From JBMTVT01 sp049451635 (lineage in GTDB: Bacteria; Bacteroidota; Bacteroidia; Flavobacteriales; Flavobacteriaceae), in the NCBI GenBank assembly GCA_049451635.1, contig JBMTVT010000031.1, positions 1 through 28,064 on the forward strand: a DNA stretch of 28,064 bases, given 5' to 3'. The position numbers were made by a program, and so were the translations under genes. Position 1 is the stretch's first letter. Each line of letters begins with the position of its first letter. The notes beneath the pieces were generated by a model, which made no database searches, had not been told where the DNA came from, and saw nothing but the letters and a program-made list of their open reading frames with translations. Positions 1 to 6,834 of this stretch are shown here, piece after piece.

Positions 1-69
1 CAGTGATAAAATATATCAAAGCGAAATGATATGCAGCTAACTACTGACCTCTAAAACTTTTAAGTAGTT

Positions 70-110
70 TATATTTATCTATTGGGCTATAAAAAATCCC
101 TATATTAGCC
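70..110 (+). promoter_or_regulatory. Weak candidate promoter and inverted repeat upstream of the Rrf2 gene
   Basis: TATATTTA at 70-77 differs by one base from the Bacteroidota -7 box TAnnTTTG, and no clear -33 TTTG is found at the right distance. Between it and the start codon, GGCTA (85-89) and TAGCC (106-110) form an inverted repeat that encloses a TCCCTATAT half-site resembling TTCCTATTA before the DUF2061 gene. An autoregulatory site is possible, but this is inference from weak similarity. The rest of 1-112 shows nothing else. Confidence 0.3.
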
Positions 111-112
111 AC

Positions 113-526
113 ATGCTATCCAAAAAAACTAAATACGGCTTAAAAGCTCTCACTTATATTGCAAGAAGTGAAGGCGATATACCTTTGCAAGTGGGCGCTA
201 TTGCCAAAAGCGAACAAATACCTCAAAAGTTTTTGGAAAGCATTTTATTGACTTTAAGAAAAGCGGGTTTTTTGGGTTCAAAAAAAGGGAAACACGGTGG
301 CTATTACCTTAGAAAAGACCCAAAAGATATTTTAATGACCGAAGTGATGCGCATTCTTGAAGGTCCAATAGCTATGGTACCTTGTGTGAGTTTAAACTTT
401 TATGAAAAGTGCGACGACTGTGTAGATGAGCATGCTTGTAGCGTTCACAGGCTTATGATTCAGGTACGCGATAGTACGCTTAACGTATTTAGAAATACCA
501 CACTTGCCGATTTATCGAGCAAATAA
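113..526 (+). CDS. Rrf2 family transcriptional regulator, probable regulator of the sulfur cluster
   Basis: This 137-residue protein has the usual Rrf2 length and architecture. It has an N-terminal winged helix-turn-helix (about residues 1-65, opening MLSKKTKYGLKAL, with KFLESILLTLRKAGFL as the recognition region and the wing KGKHGGYYL). A dimerisation helix follows, then a cysteine-rich segment. The cysteines are C91, C100, C103 and C109. This resembles the three-cysteine Fe-S site of IscR, but the spacing and number differ, so a cluster or a redox switch is only possible. The gene sits directly upstream of the assimilatory sulfate cluster in the same orientation, and the promoter of that cluster carries an inverted repeat. 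By analogy with CymR, the Rrf2 repressor of cysteine metabolism in Firmicutes, it probably senses cysteine or sulfide status. That role is inferred; the family call is firm. Confidence 0.9.
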   Translation: MLSKKTKYGLKALTYIARSEGDIPLQVGAIAKSEQIPQKFLESILLTLRKAGFLGSKKGKHGGYYLRKDPKDILMTEVMRILEGPIAMVPCVSLNFYEKCDDCVDEHACSVHRLMIQVRDSTLNVFRNTTLADLSSK

Positions 527-547
527 TACTGAGAATATCTTAAAATA

Positions 548-572
548 ATCAATATTTCTTGTTGATATTTTT
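548..572 (+). terminator. Weak candidate terminator after the Rrf2 gene
   Basis: ATCAA (548-552) and TTGAT (562-566) can pair around a 9-base loop and are followed by ATTTTT. The stem is short and AT-only, so termination here is uncertain. It lies between the regulator stop codon and the promoter of the next gene, where a terminator would be expected. Confidence 0.3.
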
Positions 573-620
573 CCTTTCACCTTAAAAATATTTCATTATT
601 CTAAAAAATTGTAGATCCTA

Positions 621-650
621 TTTGTGGTTTAATAATAAGTTTTATATTTG
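621..650 (+). promoter_or_regulatory. Bacteroidota-type promoter of the cysteine biosynthesis cluster
   Basis: TTTG at 621-624, an 18-base spacer and TATATTTG at 643-650 match the Bacteroidota primary sigma factor consensus (-33 TTTG, -7 TAnnTTTG) exactly. It is the only strong promoter before the DUF2061-cysH-cysD run, where genes are packed within a few bases of each other. Confidence 0.7.
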
Positions 651-676
651 TAATTCCTATTAAATCGATAGGATTA
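651..676 (+). promoter_or_regulatory. Inverted repeat at the cluster promoter, candidate Rrf2 operator
   Basis: TAATTCCTAT (651-660) and ATAGGATTA (668-676) form a near-perfect inverted repeat around a 7-base centre. The repeat starts immediately after the -7 box, over the expected transcription start. A dyad there is well placed for repression, and the adjacent Rrf2 gene is the obvious candidate binder. The symmetry is visible in the sequence; the protein assignment is inference. Confidence 0.55.
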
Positions 677-693
677 ATATAAAAATAATTAAA

Positions 694-972
694 ATGATTA
701 TTGATAGCGTTTTAAGCAGACATACAAAAGAGGAAAAAATTATAGAAGTTACTGATGCTACCTCTGATAAATCAACAGAAAAAGTTAAGAGAAGTTTAGC
801 AAAAACAATCAGTTGGAGAGTGGTTGGAACCTTAGATACGGTTTTAATTTCATGGTTAATTACAGGAACACTGTCGTTGGCTTTTTCAATTGGATTGGTA
901 GAATTGGTAACAAAAATGGTGCTGTATTTCTTTCACGAACGTGCTTGGAATAACATAAAATGGGGAAGATAA
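694..972 (+). CDS. DUF2061 domain membrane protein
   Basis: This 92-residue protein has a charged N-terminal stretch of about 35 residues followed by a DUF2061 domain of about 55. The domain shows the typical SLAKTISWRVVGTLDT opening, two hydrophobic segments (about residues 44-62 and 65-80) and the closing HERAWNNIKWG motif. It is therefore a small inner-membrane protein with two probable helices. No biochemical role is established for the family. It is the first gene after the cluster promoter and its stop codon overlaps the cysH start (TAATG at 970-974), which implies translational coupling. A role tied to sulfate assimilation, for example in transport or membrane attachment, is plausible but unproven. 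Confidence 0.85.
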   Translation: MIIDSVLSRHTKEEKIIEVTDATSDKSTEKVKRSLAKTISWRVVGTLDTVLISWLITGTLSLAFSIGLVELVTKMVLYFFHERAWNNIKWGR

Positions 973-1592
973 TGATTGATGCTAATATTTTAGATGCGTT
1001 AAACAACGAATATAAAAATGCTTCACCTGCCGATATTATTCAGAAAGCATTTCAATTAAACAACAAAGCGGTAGTTACCACCAATTTCAGGCCTTACGAA
1101 GCAGCTATTTTACACGCAGTAAGTAAAGTTGAATCTATCATCCCGGTGGTTTGGTGTGATACGGGTTACAATACGCCCCAAACCTATCGTCATGCAGAAC
1201 AAGTGATTAAAGACTTGAATTTAAATATTTTTTTATATGTGCCCAAACAAACCGCTGCCCATCGTGATGTGGTTTTGGGCATACCAAGTATTGATGCCCC
1301 TGAACACGCTTTATTTACAGAACAAGTAAAACTGGAGCCTTTTAGAAGAGCCATGGAAGAACATCAGCCTAAAGTTTGGTTTACCAACTTACGTCAAGGT
1401 CAAACGGCTTTTAGAGATAGTATTGGGATTTTTAGTGTGAGTAAGGATAGTGTTTTAAAAGTGAGTCCGTTTTATTATTGGTCTGATGAAAAACTGGATA
1501 CTTATTTAAAAGAACACAATTTACCGAACGAGTTCAAATATTTCGATCCAACAAAAGCCTTAGAAAACAGAGAGTGTGGTTTGCACGCTTAA
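972..1592 (+). CDS. cysH: Phosphoadenosine phosphosulfate (PAPS) reductase
   Basis: This enzyme reduces activated sulfate to sulfite with thioredoxin or glutaredoxin as donor. Family motifs run in order: TTNFRPYEAAILHAV (nucleotide loop), DTGYNTPQTYR, KLEPFRRAM, VWFTNLRQGQ and the C-terminal catalytic-cysteine motif ECGLHA. The paired cysteines that bind the [4Fe-4S] cluster of plant-type and most bacterial APS reductases (CC and CxxC) are absent. The sequence therefore looks like the cluster-free PAPS type. At about 206 residues it is shorter than the E. coli enzyme (244). I prefer the ATG at 972, which overlaps the preceding stop codon. An in-frame ATG at 960 would add four residues. No APS kinase gene is present in this window. 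Confidence 0.88.
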   Translation: MIDANILDALNNEYKNASPADIIQKAFQLNNKAVVTTNFRPYEAAILHAVSKVESIIPVVWCDTGYNTPQTYRHAEQVIKDLNLNIFLYVPKQTAAHRDVVLGIPSIDAPEHALFTEQVKLEPFRRAMEEHQPKVWFTNLRQGQTAFRDSIGIFSVSKDSVLKVSPFYYWSDEKLDTYLKEHNLPNEFKYFDPTKALENRECGLHA

Positions 1593-1602
1593 AAAAATGA
1601 TT

Positions 1603-2508
1603 ATGAAGAAAGATACATCACATATCAATTCGTTAGAAAACGAAGCCATTTATATAATGAGGGAAGTAGCAGCACAATTTGAAAAACCTGTGTTGTTATT
1701 TTCTGGAGGAAAAGACTCCATCACATTGGTGCGATTAGCTGTAAAAGCCTTTTATCCAGCAAAAGTACCATTTCCTTTAATGCATATAGATACAGGGCAC
1801 AATTTCCCTGAAACCATTGAATTTAGAGACCGTTTAGTTGAAGAATTAGGTTTAGAATTAATTGTTCGCCATGTTCAAGATTCCATTGATGAAGGCAAAG
1901 TGAAGGAAGAATCTGGTAGATATGCCAGTAGAAACCAATTGCAAACCACCACGCTTTTGGATGCTATTGAAGAATTCAAATTTGATGCTTGTATTGGAGG
2001 CGCGCGTCGTGATGAGGAAAAAGCCAGAGCCAAGGAACGTATTTTTTCTGTTCGAGATGATTTTGGACAATGGGATGAAAAAAACCAACGTCCGGAATTG
2101 TTCGATATGTTAAACGGACAAATTGAACACGGACAAAACGTACGTGTATTTCCTATTTCAAACTGGACAGAGTTAGATGTCTGGTCATACATAGAAAGAG
2201 AAAACATTGAAATTCCTTCCATTTATTTTGCACATACTAGAGCTACTTTTTTACGTGATGGTTTGATTTGGTCTGCAGATGATGAAGTGGTTTATAGAGA
2301 CGAACATGAAGCCGTTGAAGAGCGTTTAGTACGTTTTAGAACCGTTGGTGATATGAGTTGTACAGCAGCAGTTTTGTCTGATGCAACAACCATTTCCAAA
2401 GTGGTAGAGGAAATTAGGGAAAGCACTATTTCAGAACGTGGCGCTAGAATAGACGATAAACGCTCTGAAGCGGCCATGGAAAAACGTAAACAACAAGGGT
2501 ATTTTTAA
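1603..2508 (+). CDS. cysD: Sulfate adenylyltransferase subunit 2 (ATP sulfurylase, PP-loop subunit)
   Basis: CysD adenylates sulfate to APS together with the GTPase subunit CysN. The PP-loop SGGKDS is at residues 34-39. The family motifs HIDTGHNFPETIEFRD, GGARRDEEKARAKER, VFPISNWTELDVW and the C-terminal GDMSCTAAV follow. From ATG 1603 the protein is 301 residues, against 302 in E. coli. ATG 1597 would add two residues. A GTG at 1576 inside cysH would add nine and is unlikely. The gene begins 4 to 10 bases after the cysH stop and is separated from its partner cysN by 150 bases of repeat-like DNA. Confidence 0.95.
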   Translation: MKKDTSHINSLENEAIYIMREVAAQFEKPVLLFSGGKDSITLVRLAVKAFYPAKVPFPLMHIDTGHNFPETIEFRDRLVEELGLELIVRHVQDSIDEGKVKEESGRYASRNQLQTTTLLDAIEEFKFDACIGGARRDEEKARAKERIFSVRDDFGQWDEKNQRPELFDMLNGQIEHGQNVRVFPISNWTELDVWSYIERENIEIPSIYFAHTRATFLRDGLIWSADDEVVYRDEHEAVEERLVRFRTVGDMSCTAAVLSDATTISKVVEEIRESTISERGARIDDKRSEAAMEKRKQQGYF

Positions 2509-2658
2509 TCCCCTAACCCCAAAAGCGAACTAGCAAGTTTGCTATAAAATAGTCTTGTAAGGTTTTGAACCTTTGTTAAATATATAAAGAATAAATATTA
2601 ATTTTTAAAATTTACCCGTAAAGAACTCCCTTTCCTAAGGAGAGGGTTGGGGTGAGGA
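2509..2658. repeat. Intergenic composite of palindromic repeats between cysD and cysN
   Basis: No gene fits here. CCCCTAACCCC (2510-2520), right after the cysD stop codon, is close to the reverse complement of the G-rich tail GGTTGGGGTGAGG (2645-2657) just before cysN, so the two ends form an imperfect inverted pair. Inside are TAGCAA-GT-TTGCTA (2531-2544) and AAGGTT-TTG-AACCTT (2559-2573), both perfect hairpins. CCCTTTCC-TAA-GGAGAGGG (2628-2646) is an 8-bp stem with one G-T pair. The arrangement resembles REP/BIME-type or MITE-type intergenic elements. Copy number elsewhere in the genome cannot be judged from this window. Confidence 0.6.
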
Positions 2659-3906
2659 ATGGAAGTATTAAAAATTGCAACAGCAGGAAGTGTAGATGAC
2701 GGAAAAAGTACCTTAATAGGTAGAATTCTTTACGATACAAAATCATTAACCACTGATAAGTTGGAGGCTATTGAAAAAACCAGCAAACAACGAGGTTACG
2801 ATTATTTGGATTTCTCATTAGCAACCGATGGTTTGGTTGCCGAAAGAGAACAAGGAATAACCATTGATGTAGCGCATATTTATTTTTCAACACAAAAGAA
2901 AAGTTACATTATTGCGGATACACCTGGGCATGTAGAATATACCAGAAACATGGTTACGGGTGCTTCAACATCGCAAGCAGCCATTATTTTAATTGATGCC
3001 AGAAAAGGGGTTATTGAGCAAACCAATCGTCATTTTTTTATCAATAATTTATTGAGAATTAAAGACATCGTGGTAGCTATCAATAAAATGGATTTGGTTA
3101 ATTATTCCGAAGAGACTTATAACAAAATCAAAGCGGATTTTTCAGAATTGATGCGTAAAAGAGATTACCAAGATCAAAAAATAACCTTCATTCCTGTAAG
3201 TGCTTTAAAAGGGGACAATGTGGTGAATAGGTCAAATAATATGCCTTGGTATTCTGGTGAATCTTTACTGGAACATTTTGAGCAATTGGATAAAAAGGAC
3301 ATCTATAATGTTGGCACACCTCGTTTTCCAGTGCAATATGTTATTCGCCCAAAAACTGAGGAGTTTCACGATTTTAGAGGCTATGCAGGAAAAGTATATG
3401 GTGGTGAGTTAAGTGTGGGAGATGATATTGTGGTATTGCCATCAAAAACAAAATCTAAAATTAAGGACATTTATTTTTACAATGAAAAGTATGAAACGGC
3501 TTCCAGACGGTCTTCGGTTACTATTACATTAGAAGATGATATTAACGTAAGTCGTGGTGATATGATTGTTAAAGACAATGATTTACCAACCATTGATAAA
3601 CAATTTACCGCAAATGTTTGTTGGATGGATTCTGATGAATTAAAACCTGGAGGTAAATATGTAGTGCAACACGGTATCAATAAAGTGTTGGCAAAAGTTG
3701 ATAAAATACATCATAAAATTCATCCGGATTATTCTGGTACAGATATCAATGTTTCTGGATTGGGTATGAATGATATTGCTTCGGTAACCTTCAAATTAAA
3801 TAAGCCAATCTTCTATGATCAATTTAAAAATCATAGAACAAATGGGTCGTTCATTTTAATAGATACACAATCTAACAATACGGTGGGTGCTGGATTTATT
3901 CAGTAG
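2659..3906 (+). CDS. cysN: Sulfate adenylyltransferase subunit 1 (GTPase)
   Basis: CysN is the EF-Tu-like GTPase that drives the CysD adenylation reaction. The G1 loop GSVDDGKS is at residues 10-17, the G3 motif DTPGHVEYTRNM starts at residue 87 and G4 NKMD is at 142-145. EF-Tu-type beta-barrel domains II and III fill about residues 220-415. The length of 415 residues means it is CysN alone, without the C-terminal APS kinase (CysC) domain seen in NodQ-type fusions. The start codon lies directly after the G-rich end of a REP-like element, which supplies a purine-rich GGTGAGG stretch just upstream. Confidence 0.95.
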   Translation: MEVLKIATAGSVDDGKSTLIGRILYDTKSLTTDKLEAIEKTSKQRGYDYLDFSLATDGLVAEREQGITIDVAHIYFSTQKKSYIIADTPGHVEYTRNMVTGASTSQAAIILIDARKGVIEQTNRHFFINNLLRIKDIVVAINKMDLVNYSEETYNKIKADFSELMRKRDYQDQKITFIPVSALKGDNVVNRSNNMPWYSGESLLEHFEQLDKKDIYNVGTPRFPVQYVIRPKTEEFHDFRGYAGKVYGGELSVGDDIVVLPSKTKSKIKDIYFYNEKYETASRRSSVTITLEDDINVSRGDMIVKDNDLPTIDKQFTANVCWMDSDELKPGGKYVVQHGINKVLAKVDKIHHKIHPDYSGTDINVSGLGMNDIASVTFKLNKPIFYDQFKNHRTNGSFILIDTQSNNTVGAGFIQ

Positions 3907-3927
3907 AAATACAAACTAAAAAAAGTT

Positions 3928-3955
3928 CCTTCCCTTTGGGAAGGGTAGGATGGGA
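3928..3955. repeat. REP-like hairpin before the sulfite reductase gene
   Basis: CCTTCCC (3928-3934), TTT and GGGAAGG (3938-3944) form a perfect 7-bp stem. It is followed by the G-rich tail GTAGGATGGGA, which runs into the start codon. The organisation matches the element before cysN: a C-run/G-run hairpin followed by a G-rich tail that ends at a start codon. The two look like members of one dispersed family. Confidence 0.6.
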
Positions 3956-6058
3956 ATGCAAAGTTTTAGAACAGAAATAGAAAACCCAATTGTTGAAAGA
4001 GATATTATTGAATTAGCCAATAAAATCGAACTGTTCAATAATGGGAAAATAGATGAGGAAAAATTTAGAAGCTTACGTTTAGCACGTGGTGTTTACGGGC
4101 AGCGTCAAGAAGGGGTACAAATGATTCGTATCAAACTCCCTTATGGAAAAGTAAAAAGCAACCAGTTACGAAGAATTTCTGAGGTTTCCGATGAATATTC
4201 TAGAGGTAGATTGCACATTACTACGCGTCAAGATATTCAAATTCATCATGTCGATTTAAACAGAACCCCAGAACTTTGGGCGGAATTGGAACGTGATGAT
4301 GTGACCTTACGTGAAGCTTGTGGAAACACCGTGCGTAACATAACAGCATCAGAACTTGCTGGAATTGATGTAAATGAACCGTTTGATGTGTCACCGTATG
4401 CCGATGCGATGTTTCGTTTTTTCTTAAGAAATCCCATTTGTCAAGAAATGGGACGAAAATTTAAAGTATCTTTTTCGTCTTTCGATGATGATACTGGTTT
4501 GTCTTACATGCACGATTTAGGTTTTATTGCTAAAATTAAAGATGGCGTTCGTGGTTTTAAAGTGATGATTGGTGGTGGTTTAGGCTCACAACCACGTCAT
4601 GCCGATGTGTTGTATGATTTTTTGCCAACAGATAAAATAATCCCAGTCATGGAAGGGGTTTTAAGAATTTTCGATCGCTATGGTGAGCGTAAAAGTCGTG
4701 CTAAAGCACGTATGAAATTCCTAATAAAAGATATCGGTTTAGAGGCTTTTAAAGAATTAGTCACTTCTGAACAAAATGCTATAGAATTTAAATCAGTTAT
4801 TATTGATAATAAAGCATATAAAGCCTCTAAACCGATAACTATTACAAATATTCCAAAAGTTGAAATTAAAGACCAAAAAGCCTTTGAAACTTGGAAATCA
4901 ACCAATCTCATACCTCAAAAGCAGCAAGGTTATGTGGCGATTGGGATTAAAGTGTTGTTGGGTGATTTTTATACTGATAAAGCAAGATTATTGGCTGATT
5001 TAGTTGAAAATTATGCAGCGGGCGAGTTGCGCTTAACTTTGCGCCAAAACATCGTGATTCCCTTTGTAAATGAAGATCTAATATCATATTTTTACCAAGA
5101 ATTGGAAAAGTTAGGGTTTGTGGAAGCGGGCTATAATAAGGCGGTCGATATTACAGCTTGTCCCGGAACAGATACCTGCAATTTAGGGATTGCAAGCAGT
5201 ACAGGAATTGCAGTTGAGTTAGAGCGGGTTATTAAAGAAGAATATCCACAGTACTTAAATAACCAAGATTTAGTTATAAAAATTAGTGGTTGTATGAATG
5301 CCTGTGGACAACATAATATGGCAAATATTGGCTTTCAAGGAATGACTGTTCGTACCCCAGACAAATTAGTAGCACCAGCACTACAAGTTTTGTTGGGTGG
5401 TGGAAACTTAGGTGATGGTAATGGGTTGTTTGCCGATAAAGTGGCTAAAGTCCCCAGTAAAAGAGGTCCTGAAGCATTACGAAGAATTTTAGATGACTAT
5501 GAAGCAAATGCCAATGGAAAATCATTTGTGGATTATTATAAAGTAACTGGCGAACGTTATTTTTATGATTTGTTAAATGATTTGCAAGATGTTACCAATT
5601 TAAAACAAGATGATTTTATTGATTGGGGTAATGATGAGGAATATGTAAAAGAAATAGGTATTGGTGAATGTGCAGGTGTCGTAATTGATTTAATCTCAAC
5701 TTTGTTTTTAGAGAGTGAAGAAAAAATTGATAATGCCAAAGAAGCATTTAACAATAAAGTTTATTCAAGTGCTATTTATCATGCTTACAGCTCTATGGTA
5801 AATTCCGCGAAAGCATTATTATTAGCTGAGGATAAAAAAACCAATACACACGCAGGCATCATCAGTCAGTTTGATGAGTTGTTTGTTGAAAATGGTCTTA
5901 TAACTTTAGGAGTTTCTTTTTCAGAGTTGATTTATCAAATCAATAAACAGGCACCATCTGAGGATTTTGCATCCAAGTATATAGAAAACGCTCACGAATT
6001 TTTACAAAAAGTAAGAGCTTACAGAGAAACTGAAACGCTTTCAAGAAAAGCAGTTTAA
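3956..6058 (+). CDS. Siroheme [4Fe-4S] sulfite reductase with C-terminal HEPN domain
   Basis: The first ~560 residues form a nitrite/sulfite reductase: two ferredoxin-like half domains (RGRLHITTRQDIQIHH and ELRLTLRQNIVIPF) and two siroheme domains. Counting from the in-frame ATG at 3950, the cluster and siroheme ligands are C404 and C410 (CPGTDTC) and C448 and C452 (CMNAC), the classic CX5C...CX3C pattern. The six-electron reduction of sulfite to sulfide is the expected reaction given the cys and siroheme neighbours, though nitrite reductases share these motifs. Residues ~585-690 are a HEPN-like helical domain (YHAYSSMVNSAKALLLAED, then THAGIISQFDELFVENG). A clear RX4-6H RNase motif is not seen, since the equivalent position reads KKTNTH. 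I prefer ATG 3956 because the ATG at 3950 falls within the repeat tail. Confidence 0.9.
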   Translation: MQSFRTEIENPIVERDIIELANKIELFNNGKIDEEKFRSLRLARGVYGQRQEGVQMIRIKLPYGKVKSNQLRRISEVSDEYSRGRLHITTRQDIQIHHVDLNRTPELWAELERDDVTLREACGNTVRNITASELAGIDVNEPFDVSPYADAMFRFFLRNPICQEMGRKFKVSFSSFDDDTGLSYMHDLGFIAKIKDGVRGFKVMIGGGLGSQPRHADVLYDFLPTDKIIPVMEGVLRIFDRYGERKSRAKARMKFLIKDIGLEAFKELVTSEQNAIEFKSVIIDNKAYKASKPITITNIPKVEIKDQKAFETWKSTNLIPQKQQGYVAIGIKVLLGDFYTDKARLLADLVENYAAGELRLTLRQNIVIPFVNEDLISYFYQELEKLGFVEAGYNKAVDITACPGTDTCNLGIASSTGIAVELERVIKEEYPQYLNNQDLVIKISGCMNACGQHNMANIGFQGMTVRTPDKLVAPALQVLLGGGNLGDGNGLFADKVAKVPSKRGPEALRRILDDYEANANGKSFVDYYKVTGERYFYDLLNDLQDVTNLKQDDFIDWGNDEEYVKEIGIGECAGVVIDLISTLFLESEEKIDNAKEAFNNKVYSSAIYHAYSSMVNSAKALLLAEDKKTNTHAGIISQFDELFVENGLITLGVSFSELIYQINKQAPSEDFASKYIENAHEFLQKVRAYRETETLSRKAV

Positions 6059-6069
6059 AAACCTGAAAA

Positions 6070-6831
6070 ATGAGTTTGATAATTCCAAAATTAACAGTAA
6101 TTGGCGCAGGACCAGGTGATGCAGATTTAATTACTCTAAAAGCCATTAAGGCCATTAAATCTGCTGATGTTATTCTATACGATGCTCTTATTAACGAGGA
6201 ATTATTGGAGTATGCCTCACCAAATACCGAGCGCATTTTTGTAGGTAAACGCAAAGGATGTTATGCCTATCAACAAGAGCAAATCAATGAACTTATTGTT
6301 GTTAAAGCTAAAGAGAAGGGGCATGTAGTTCGCTTAAAAGGCGGTGATCCTTTTGTTTTTGGTAGAGGTGCTGAAGAAATCGATTATGTGCGCCCATTTG
6401 GGTTGGAAACTTATGTGGTTCCCGGTATTTCATCGGCTAGCGCTGTACCAGCATATCAAGGTATTCCATTAACAAAACGTGGTGTTTCAGAGAGTTTTTG
6501 GGTGGTGACGGCTACTACAAAAAACCATCAATTATCTACCGATATTGCCTTGGCGGCAAAATCAACGGCAACCGTTGTTATTTTAATGGGGATGCATAAA
6601 TTAGATGAGATTGTAAAAGTGTTTTCAGAAGAAAATAAACAAGATACTGCCATAGCAATTATTCAAAACGGTACTATGGAAAACGAAAAGGTAGGTATTG
6701 GCACCATAAGTAACATCCAGCAAATTGTTGAAGAAAAGGAGTTATTATCTCCAGCCATCATCATAATTGGCGAAGTTGTTAAGCAAAGAGCTGAATTAGG
6801 AACTATTGTTCAAGAGGTTGCTAAAGCATAA
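6070..6831 (+). CDS. cobA: Uroporphyrinogen-III C-methyltransferase (siroheme pathway)
   Basis: This enzyme makes precorrin-2 by two SAM-dependent methylations of uroporphyrinogen III, the first step from tetrapyrrole to siroheme. The motif GAGPGDADLITLKA (from residue 12), the segment GKRKG, VRLKGGDPFVFGRG (residues 87-100) and VVPGISSASAVPAYQG are all present. The 253-residue length fits a stand-alone SUMT rather than the CysG fusion. It starts 11 bases after the sulfite reductase, its likely cofactor client, and the next gene continues the pathway. Confidence 0.93.
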   Translation: MSLIIPKLTVIGAGPGDADLITLKAIKAIKSADVILYDALINEELLEYASPNTERIFVGKRKGCYAYQQEQINELIVVKAKEKGHVVRLKGGDPFVFGRGAEEIDYVRPFGLETYVVPGISSASAVPAYQGIPLTKRGVSESFWVVTATTKNHQLSTDIALAAKSTATVVILMGMHKLDEIVKVFSEENKQDTAIAIIQNGTMENEKVGIGTISNIQQIVEEKELLSPAIIIIGEVVKQRAELGTIVQEVAKA

Positions 6832-6834
6832 TTT

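Noticed and set aside
1576..1602. GTG start for cysD within cysH
   Set aside because: It would add residues not expected for CysD; ATG 1597 or 1603 gives the normal length of about 301-303.
1858..2222. Open frames of 76 and 115 codons on the - strand, and one of 63 codons on the + strand, inside cysD
   Set aside because: They lie wholly within a well-conserved coding sequence, have no family motifs and no upstream promoter; shadow frames.
5700..6058. HEPN region as an independent toxin gene with the reductase as a fused artefact
   Set aside because: The reading frame is continuous, codon use does not change, and no separate start signal or antitoxin partner is visible.
5940..6254. A 104-codon open frame on the - strand across the sulfite reductase/cobA boundary
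   Set aside because: No recognisable domain, and both overlapped + strand genes are clearly real.
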